Source: an uncultured Lachnospiraceae bacterium (GTDB taxonomy: Bacteria; Bacillota; Clostridia; Lachnospirales; Lachnospiraceae). From it: 12,057 nt of DNA. A program made the position numbers and the translations under genes. The stretch spans positions 1 to 12,057 of the forward strand of contig CADBLW010000344.1 in NCBI GenBank assembly GCA_902795625.1, read 5' to 3'. The notes under the pieces were generated by a model, which saw only the letters and a list, made by a program, of their open reading frames with translations, was not told the DNA's origin and ran no database searches. This document shows positions 7,365 through 12,057 of the stretch, one piece after another; the first letter of the stretch is position 1; every line of letters starts with the position of its first letter.

Positions 7365-7511
7365 ATGAAAGAGTATGTGAAAGCAGAGCTGGAGTTGATC
7401 GACATTGAGACTGAGAACGCTATTCTGACTTCCTGCGGCGATGCAGACTGCGGTCAGGACACATCCAGTTGCGATGATACTTATGATCCGACCAACCAGG
7501 CAGCAGGCTGA
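7365..7511 (+). CDS. Putative ribosomally made precursor peptide (48 aa, three Cys)
   Basis: A short gene of 48 residues, with AAGGAG at 7349-7354 ten bases before the ATG. The first part (MKEYVKAELELIDIETENAI, residues 1-20) is a charged amphipathic leader-like segment, rich in Glu with spaced hydrophobics. The rest begins LTSCGDADCGQD and has Cys24, Cys29 and Cys36 with Asp, Thr and Ser between, ending PTNQAAG. It lies between the pqqD-like gene and a protease whose start is 5 bases after its stop, which is the usual place for a RiPP precursor. Cys24 is followed by Asp28 in a C-x3-D spacing and Cys29 by Thr33; both are possible acceptors in Cys thioether (ranthipeptide-type) products, but this is speculation. 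I know no named family for it. Cleavage is plausible near residues 21-23. Confidence 0.82.
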   Translation: MKEYVKAELELIDIETENAILTSCGDADCGQDTSSCDDTYDPTNQAAG

Positions 7512-7516
7512 TACAC

Positions 7517-7954
7517 GTGTCCAGATCGTTTGAAGAGTATCTTGCCGAGGAAGGCAAGCTTGTTTACAAGACCCGCGGCGTAAGCATGGAGCCGATGCTG
7601 CGGCAGAACCGGGATCTCGTTGTCATCGAGGTTCCGGACGGAAGACTGAAGCGCTATGATGTTGCGTTCTACAGACGACGCGAAGCGTATGTGTTGCATC
7701 GTGTGATCCGCGTCACGGAGGATGGTTACCGGATCCGCGGGGACAACACCTACAGCATTGAGATTGTCCCGGAGAGCGACATCATCGGAGTTCTGACCGG
7801 CTTCTGCCGAAAAGGGAAAGAGTACACGACCGATAATCGGGCATATCGTCGATATGTCCGATTTTGGTGTGCAATTTACCCACTCCGGGCGATGTGGGTG
7901 CGATGCCGAAGGCTTGGAGGAAAGATTTTGCGAAAACTCGGACTGCGCCGATGA
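7517..7954 (+). CDS. S24/S26 family peptidase, signal-peptidase-like, soluble
   Basis: 145 residues starting at a GTG. The motif GVSMEPML gives the nucleophile Ser23. VLHRVIRV places His61 where bacterial type I signal peptidases carry the general-base Lys, so this is the Ser/His arrangement seen in SipW and in archaeal and ER enzymes. RGDNTYS (74-80) and IIGVLTG are the usual later boxes. No membrane anchor is visible before the catalytic Ser, and the tail is very basic (CRRLGGKILRKLGLRR). It begins 5 bases after the precursor peptide stop and has no good ribosome binding site, which suggests translation coupled to the peptide gene. The likely job is removing the leader of the modified peptide. 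This family is common in PqqD-containing peptide loci; the substrate is inferred. Confidence 0.87.
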   Translation: MSRSFEEYLAEEGKLVYKTRGVSMEPMLRQNRDLVVIEVPDGRLKRYDVAFYRRREAYVLHRVIRVTEDGYRIRGDNTYSIEIVPESDIIGVLTGFCRKGKEYTTDNRAYRRYVRFWCAIYPLRAMWVRCRRLGGKILRKLGLRR

Positions 7955-8091
7955 TCCCCGCGGGGACAATCGCAGCGGACAGGTGCGGTGACGTAGGCGC
8001 AAGACCGGGACGAACGGAAAAGCGAAGACACGGAAGCGTGGCAGGTTGAGGAAATCGTTGAAATGTTGATTTACGGATCGGAGCGAAGCTG
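7955..8091 (+). other. Gap between the protease and nucleotidyltransferase genes
   Basis: 137 bases with no supported gene. It holds a perfect 10-base palindrome CCCCGCGGGG (7956-7965) directly after the protease stop, without a T tract. A nine-codon frame (ATG 8063 to TGA 8090-8092) ends overlapping the next ATG as TGATG, which could allow translational coupling, but it lacks a ribosome binding site. No promoter is evident, so the next gene is probably read from 7004-7032. Confidence 0.4.
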
Positions 8092-9285
8092 ATGGCACAG
8101 GAGACACAAAAAGAGGTTTTAACCGCGCAGAGTCAGGTTGTAAAAGACCTGACGTATCTCGTGGGCTGCGCAGTGAACAGCCGAATCCCGGAGAAAGCGC
8201 GCATAGAAGCGATGGATACGGAAGCGGTGCTCAGGCTGGCAACCCGCCATTCCCTGGCAGCTGCGGCAGCGATGGCGCTGGAAAGCGGCGGATACAAGTC
8301 GAAGGAGACAGGAACGAAGATCATCAAGGCGGTTCGCAGAACAGCCTTCTTTGAGTCCGAGTGGGAGATCATCAAAAAGAAACTGGAGGAGGCCGGGATC
8401 TGGTACATGCCTCTGAAGGGAGCGATACTCAAATCCCTCTATCCCCAGTACGGCATGCGTGAGATGTCGGACTACGACATTCTCTTTGATGTGTCGCGGA
8501 AGGAGAATATGCGAACCATCATGGAGAGCCTCGGGTATACGACCATCGAGTACGGATTGAGCAACCATGATGCGTACCAAAAGCCGCCTGTGATGAGATT
8601 TGAAATGCACAGGGATCTGTTCGATCCATTTCATGATGAGATCAAAAAGGTGTGCACATACTATCAGAACGTCGGAGAGAAACTGTTGGGTGACGGGTTT
8701 GAGAAGCATTTTTCGGACGAAGATTTCTATCTCCATCTGGTAGCGCACGAGTACAAGCATTATCTCAGCGCAGGAACGGGGATTCGGTCACTGCTGGATA
8801 CCTACGTGTTTCTGACGCACAGAACCCTGAATTTTGATTATATCTCGGAAGAAACGCGGAAAATGGGCTGCGAGGAGTATGAGCGGATCAATCGCGAGCT
8901 GGCCTTCCAGTTGTTCGGCGACCGGGAGATGACCCCGGAGGGGGAGAAAATGTTAACCTACATCGTTTCCTCCGGGACTTATGGTACACGGATGCAGAAA
9001 GTGCAAAACAAAATGAAACGGAAAGGTTGGGGCAAAATCCGCTACATGCTGGACCGATTCCTCGTGCCGGTCAGCAAAAAAAACAGCGCCTACGATGCCT
9101 TTTCCCGTCAGTATCCGACATTTTACCGTCATAAGATCCTGTTGCCGCTGCTTCCTTTCTACCGCACGGCCAAGGCAATCCGCAGCGGGCGCTTCCGCGG
9201 AGAATTCAACGCGATCCGGGAAGCCGGGGAGAACGGAGTCGAGCCGAAAGAGAGCGGGGAGAAGAACACGAAAAAACAGGATTGA
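8092..9285 (+). CDS. Nucleotidyltransferase family protein (NTP_transf_5-like)
   Basis: 397 residues. After a helical N terminus, the segment YMPLKGAIL (105-113) followed by YGMREMSDYDILF (120-132), with Asp127 and Asp129, is the characteristic core of the uncharacterised nucleotidyltransferase family PF14907 (LKG...R.MSDxDxL). MRFEMHRDLF and LHLVAHEYKHYLSAGTGIRSLLD are later family features. Pol-beta-type enzymes transfer a nucleotide to protein, peptide or small molecule, but the target of this family is largely unknown. GGAG at 8080-8083 lies 8 bases before the ATG. Relatives are seen in peptide-modification loci (for example some lasso peptide clusters), which fits the neighbours here. 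A strongly charged C-terminal tail (from about 378) looks disordered. Substrate and activity are not visible. Confidence 0.85.
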   Translation: MAQETQKEVLTAQSQVVKDLTYLVGCAVNSRIPEKARIEAMDTEAVLRLATRHSLAAAAAMALESGGYKSKETGTKIIKAVRRTAFFESEWEIIKKKLEEAGIWYMPLKGAILKSLYPQYGMREMSDYDILFDVSRKENMRTIMESLGYTTIEYGLSNHDAYQKPPVMRFEMHRDLFDPFHDEIKKVCTYYQNVGEKLLGDGFEKHFSDEDFYLHLVAHEYKHYLSAGTGIRSLLDTYVFLTHRTLNFDYISEETRKMGCEEYERINRELAFQLFGDREMTPEGEKMLTYIVSSGTYGTRMQKVQNKMKRKGWGKIRYMLDRFLVPVSKKNSAYDAFSRQYPTFYRHKILLPLLPFYRTAKAIRSGRFRGEFNAIREAGENGVEPKESGEKNTKKQD

Positions 9286-9378
9286 GGTCCTCCGGAGGTC
9301 TTCCTGAAATACAAATCAAGGCCTTTGTTGAATACGGATTAAGATTTTACGAAAAACATAAATTACGAAAAATAGTGC

Positions 9379-9407
9379 TTGCATTTTCCGAAGAAGTTTG
9401 TTATTAT
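9379..9407 (+). promoter_or_regulatory. Promoter of rpmB
   Basis: TTGCAT at 9379-9384 and TATTAT at 9402-9407, 17 bases apart, each close to consensus. The start near 9414 gives a leader of about 43 bases before the ATG at 9457. In that leader TTTTGAA (9422-9428) and TTCAAAA (9436-9442) could pair and partly cover the ribosome binding site. The gap 9286-9378 shows only a CCTCCGGAGG palindrome (9289-9298) after the nucleotidyltransferase gene. Confidence 0.75.
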
Positions 9408-9456
9408 ACTGCTGTTCGGTTTTTTGAAGTCTTTTTTCAAAAGGAGGTGTAATATC

Positions 9457-9654
9457 ATGGCTAAGTGTGATATTTGCGATAAAGGCGCTCTGTTCGGAAG
9501 ACAGATCAGCATTACGAGAAGTCAGGTTTCCGGACGTGCCAACAGAATGTGGAAGTCCAATGTGAAGTCGGTTCATGTAAAGGTGAACGGCGGAACGAAG
9601 AAGATGCATGTCTGCACCGCTTGCCTCAGAGCAGGTCTTGTTGAGCGTGCATGA
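9457..9654 (+). CDS. rpmB: 50S ribosomal protein L28
   Basis: 65 residues starting MAKCDICDKGALFG, followed by SGRANRMWKSNVKSVHV and TKKMHVCTACLRAG. This is the standard short bacterial L28, and Cys4, Cys7 and the CxxC near residues 53-56 make it the zinc-binding (C+) form. It is part of the large ribosomal subunit. The near-perfect ribosome binding site AAGGAGGTG (9441-9449) lies 7 bases before the ATG; a longer frame back to a TTG at 9379 overlaps the promoter and is rejected. It has its own promoter and terminator. rpmB next to an Asp23 gene and fakA is a common arrangement in Firmicutes. Confidence 0.97.
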   Translation: MAKCDICDKGALFGRQISITRSQVSGRANRMWKSNVKSVHVKVNGGTKKMHVCTACLRAGLVERA

Positions 9655-9671
9655 TCAACTGTGAATGATGG

Positions 9672-9723
9672 AAGAGTCCGATAAAGCGATTCTGTAAAGG
9701 ATTGTTTTATCGGGCTCTTTTGT
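9672..9723 (+). terminator. Terminator of rpmB
   Basis: AAGAGTCCGATAAA (9672-9685) pairs with TTTATCGGGCTCTT (9706-9719), a 14-bp stem with one G-U pair and a 20-base loop, running into TT then GTGTT. It lies 17 bases after the stop codon. Confidence 0.8.
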
Positions 9724-9789
9724 GTTGTGAGGAAGGTTATGCCGTTGCGGAGCGGCCGGCGGTATAGGACCGTCATGTTGCGTCAGAGG

Positions 9790-9835
9790 TGAACGGCAGA
9801 GGGAAAACGCGGTGAGCGGCAGAGGGCAAACGCGG
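9790..9835 (+). repeat. Two tandem 23-base repeats just upstream of the Asp23/fakA promoter
   Basis: Copy 1 (9790-9812) and copy 2 (9813-9835) match at 21 of 23 bases; both contain CGGCAGAGGG and end AACGCGG. Copy 2 stops one base before the -35 hexamer at 9837. The spacing is near two helical turns, so they could be paired sites for a regulator. A chance slippage duplication is the alternative. Confidence 0.65.
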
Positions 9836-9836
9836 C

Positions 9837-9865
9837 TTGCATTTTTCGCGCGACTGTACTATAAT
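9837..9865 (+). promoter_or_regulatory. Promoter of the Asp23-fakA operon
   Basis: TTGCAT at 9837-9842 and a perfect TATAAT at 9860-9865 with a 17-base spacer. The start near 9872 gives a leader of about 79 bases before the ATG at 9951. The tandem repeats abut its upstream edge. Confidence 0.82.
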
Positions 9866-9950
9866 GAGCGGGGATTTGCGGGAGCAAGTCCTACAAAAAC
9901 GTCTGCGGGCGCGAAGGGGAACGCGGCTACGGACGGGAAAGAGGTGTACC

Positions 9951-10307
9951 ATGGACGGAAATTTAGAGACCAAGTATGGGGACGTTTATATTGATCTGGA
10001 TGTGATCGCACAGTATGCGGGTTCCGCCGCTGTGGAGAATTTCGGTGTGGTCGGAATGTCGGCCGTGAGCATGAAGGACGGTCTGGCGAAGCTGCTCCGC
10101 AGAGAGAGCCTGAGCCACGGCGTTCAGGTGCAGATCGACGGGAATAAGCTCACGATCGATCTTCATATCATTGTATCTTACGGAATCAGCGTGGCGACAG
10201 TCTGCCAGAATCTGTGCGAGACGGTCAAGTACCGCGTGGAGGAATTTTCCGGATTGATCGTAGAGAAAATTAATGTCTATGTCGATGGAGTACGTGTGAT
10301 CGACTGA
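9951..10307 (+). CDS. yloU: Asp23/Gls24 family protein (YloU-like)
   Basis: 118 residues. The order GDVYIDLDVIAQYAGSAAVE, FGVVGMS, GVQVQIDGNKLTIDLHIIVSYG, then CQNLCETVKYRVEEFSGL and VEKINVYVDGVRV is diagnostic of the Asp23/Gls24 (DUF322) family: a strand-rich middle with a helix and a last strand containing V-x-V-x-V-x-G-V. In B. subtilis the homologue YloU lies directly upstream of yloV (fakA), as here. Relatives are alkaline/envelope-stress proteins, often anchored to the membrane through partners. GAGGTG (9941-9946) precedes the ATG at 9951; the frame is open back to 9837, but this runs through the promoter. It is followed by fakA after 72 bases, probably on one transcript. Confidence 0.92.
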   Translation: MDGNLETKYGDVYIDLDVIAQYAGSAAVENFGVVGMSAVSMKDGLAKLLRRESLSHGVQVQIDGNKLTIDLHIIVSYGISVATVCQNLCETVKYRVEEFSGLIVEKINVYVDGVRVID

Positions 10308-10379
10308 TGACTTGCCTTGCGTCGGAAGACCATGGCCGGCGCTGCCGCGTGACGGCGGAGGCAGAAGGAGGAACGTAAA

Positions 10380-12057
10380 GTGGCGTTGTTGACGGTGGAT
10401 GCCGCACTGCTGCGCAAGATGTTTCTTGCGGGTGCGAAGAATCTGGAATCCAAGAAAGAGATTATTAACGAGTTAAATGTGTTCCCTGTGCCGGACGGTG
10501 ATACCGGAACCAACATGACGCTGACGATCCTGTCGGCGGTCAAGGAGGTTCAGGCGGCCCAGGATCAGTCATCCATGAAGGCTCTCTCCAAGGCGATGTC
10601 CTCGGGCTCGCTGAAGGGCGCGAGAGGCAATTCGGGTGTTATCCTTTCCCAGTTGCTCCGTGGTTTTTCCAAGGTTGTCGGCAATTATGATCAGATTACG
10701 ATCCCGATCGCAGCCGAGAGCTTCGCCAAGGCTGTTGACACGGCGTACAATGCCGTCATGAAGCCGAAGGAGGGCACGATCCTCACGGTTGCCCGCGCCG
10801 GAGCTGAGCGCGCGGCGGAGCTTGTCGGCGTGAGTGAGAATTTTGAGGACTTCACGACGCAGGTCGTGCAGCGCATGCAGGAAGCTCTTGATTATACTCC
10901 GGAGCTGTTGCCGGTTTTGAAGGAAGCCGGTGTGGTCGACAGCGGCGGACAGGGTCTCCTTGAGGTGATGCGCGGCGGTCTTGACTGCATGCTCGGCAAG
11001 GAAGTCGACCTCGATTTCGAGTCGGGCACGGAGACGAAGGAGGGCGGAAAGAGCGCAAAGGGCGCTGCTTCCGACACGATCTCCACTGCGGATATCAAGT
11101 TCGGCTACTGCACCGAGTTCATCATCAAACTGGAGAGAACGTTCTCCATGGCGGATGAGGCGGCATTTAAGGCATATCTGTCATCCATCGGCGATTCGCT
11201 CGTGTGCGTCGCGGACGATGATATTGTAAAAGTACATGTTCATACCAACGATCCCGGTCTTGCAATCCAGAAGGCGCTGACCTTCGGACAGCTGACCCGG
11301 ATGAAGATCGACAACATGCGCGAAGAGCACAATGAGCGCGTGATCATGAGCGAGGAGAAGGCGGCAGCAGAGGCAAAGGAGCCTGCGAAGGATGAACCGC
11401 GCAAGCAGTACGGCTTTGTGGCGGTTTCCGTAGGCGAGGGCATGAATGCTATCTTCCGTGAACTCGGCGTAGACTGCATAATCGAGGGCGGTCAGACGAT
11501 GAACCCGAGCACGGAGGACATGCTCACCGCGGTTGCCAAGGTCAACGCGGACCATGTGTTCATTCTTCCGAACAATAAGAATATTATCCTTGCGGCCGAT
11601 CAGGCAAAGTACCTCGAGAAGGAGAAGGAGATCATCGTGATCCCGACCAAGACGGTACCGCAGGGTATCAGCGCGGTGATCGCGTTCAACCCGGAGCTGT
11701 CGGCGGAGGAGAACCTCGAATCCATGAAGGAAGCCCTCGGCTATGTCAAGAGCGGTCAGGTGACGTACGCGGTGCGCGATACGAGCATCGACGGGCATGA
11801 GATCCACGAGTCCGACATCATGGGTATTTCCGACAAGGGTATTGTCGCTGTCGGAAAGAACATCGAGGACACGACGCTGGAGATGATCGAGACGATGGTG
11901 GACGAGGAGTCGGGCCTTCTCAGCATCTACTACGGAAGCGATATCACGGAGGAGGATGCGCAGGGTCTTGCGGATCGGTTCTCCGAGAAGTTCCCTCTGG
12001 TTGATGTGGAGATCCACAGCGGCGGACAGCCGATCTACTACTATGTAGTTTCAGTGG
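10380..12057 (+). CDS. fakA: Fatty acid kinase catalytic subunit FakA (DAK2 domain, YloV), cut at the right edge
   Basis: Frame open from a GTG at 10380 (AAGGAGG at 10365-10371, 8 bases before) to the window end, 559 codons; FakA has about 550-560 residues, so only the last few are missing. Residues 33-46 (NVFPVPDGDTGTNM) hold the Asp/Asn metal-ATP ligands of the DhaK/DhaL-like kinase domain, and KGARGNSGVILSQLLRG follows. The middle domain keeps Cys244, His286 and His288 (YCTEF and VHVHTNDPG), matching the zinc-binding Cys-His-His set known from S. aureus FakA. The C-terminal DegV-like part ends IHSGGQPIYYYVVSV, the usual FakA tail. The enzyme phosphorylates fatty acids bound to a FakB protein, feeding phospholipid synthesis. 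A Lys/Glu-rich linker lies between the middle and C-terminal domains. No FakB gene is in the window. Confidence 0.95.
   Translation, partial: MALLTVDAALLRKMFLAGAKNLESKKEIINELNVFPVPDGDTGTNMTLTILSAVKEVQAAQDQSSMKALSKAMSSGSLKGARGNSGVILSQLLRGFSKVVGNYDQITIPIAAESFAKAVDTAYNAVMKPKEGTILTVARAGAERAAELVGVSENFEDFTTQVVQRMQEALDYTPELLPVLKEAGVVDSGGQGLLEVMRGGLDCMLGKEVDLDFESGTETKEGGKSAKGAASDTISTADIKFGYCTEFIIKLERTFSMADEAAFKAYLSSIGDSLVCVADDDIVKVHVHTNDPGLAIQKALTFGQLTRMKIDNMREEHNERVIMSEEKAAAEAKEPAKDEPRKQYGFVAVSVGEGMNAIFRELGVDCIIEGGQTMNPSTEDMLTAVAKVNADHVFILPNNKNIILAADQAKYLEKEKEIIVIPTKTVPQGISAVIAFNPELSAEENLESMKEALGYVKSGQVTYAVRDTSIDGHEIHESDIMGISDKGIVAVGKNIEDTTLEMIETMVDEESGLLSIYYGSDITEEDAQGLADRFSEKFPLVDVEIHSGGQPIYYYVVSV

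Noticed and set aside
7997..8092. Protein-like stretch before the nucleotidyltransferase gene as a second precursor or a continuation of the protease
   Set aside because: It follows TGA at 7952 and TAG at 7994 in the protease frame, and its only ATG (8063) leaves nine codons without a ribosome binding site.
9289..9298. CCTCCGGAGG palindrome as terminator of the nucleotidyltransferase gene
   Set aside because: The stem has no loop and no T tract follows it.
11181..12017. Antisense open frame of 278 codons within fakA
   Set aside because: It is opposite conserved FakA coding sequence and has no ribosome binding site or family resemblance.

Overview
The window looks like a chromosomal segment of a Gram-positive Firmicute of class Clostridia, most likely a moderately GC-rich Lachnospiraceae-type species. 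This rests on a neighbouring DUF2953 gene and gerW/ytfJ-type sporulation gene, an rpmB - Asp23 family - fakA (yloV) block, AGGAGG-type ribosome binding sites and sigma-A-type promoters with 17-base spacers. The family assignment is inference. No rRNA, tRNA, CRISPR array, transposase or phage gene is visible.

Layout. (1) 1-807, minus strand: N-terminal half of rqcH, the ribosome quality-control NFACT protein, running off the left edge. (2) 808-1041: divergent intergenic region with a perfect consensus promoter facing right. (3) 1042-3719: a derlin/rhomboid-like membrane protein with a C-terminal zinc ribbon, then two unrecognised soluble proteins of 459 and 96 residues. (4) 3801-5480: a DUF2953 membrane protein with a long charged low-complexity insert, then gerW (ytfJ), closed by a hairpin terminator. 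(5) 5600-9285: a compact peptide-modification (RiPP-like) locus: a radical SAM/SPASM maturase interrupted by an in-frame TAA, a PqqD-like recognition protein, a 48-residue precursor-like peptide with three Cys, a soluble S24/S26 (signal-peptidase-like) protease and a nucleotidyltransferase-fold protein. (6) 9457-12057: housekeeping block of rpmB (L28) with its own promoter and terminator, then an Asp23/Gls24 family gene and fakA (DAK2-domain fatty acid kinase, cut by the right edge), driven by a strong promoter preceded by two tandem 23-base repeats.

How the genes work together. The central locus is the accessory part. The PqqD-like protein probably binds the leader of the small peptide and presents it to the radical SAM enzyme, the S24/S26 protease may remove the leader, and the nucleotidyltransferase-like protein may add a further modification or confer protection. 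The maturase is split from the pqqD-peptide-protease genes by a separate promoter (7004-7032). Its reading frame continues in frame past the TAA at 6722-6724 into a well-preserved Cys-rich SPASM end, which suggests a recent nonsense mutation, a sequencing error or, less likely, readthrough. No exporter gene is present in the window.
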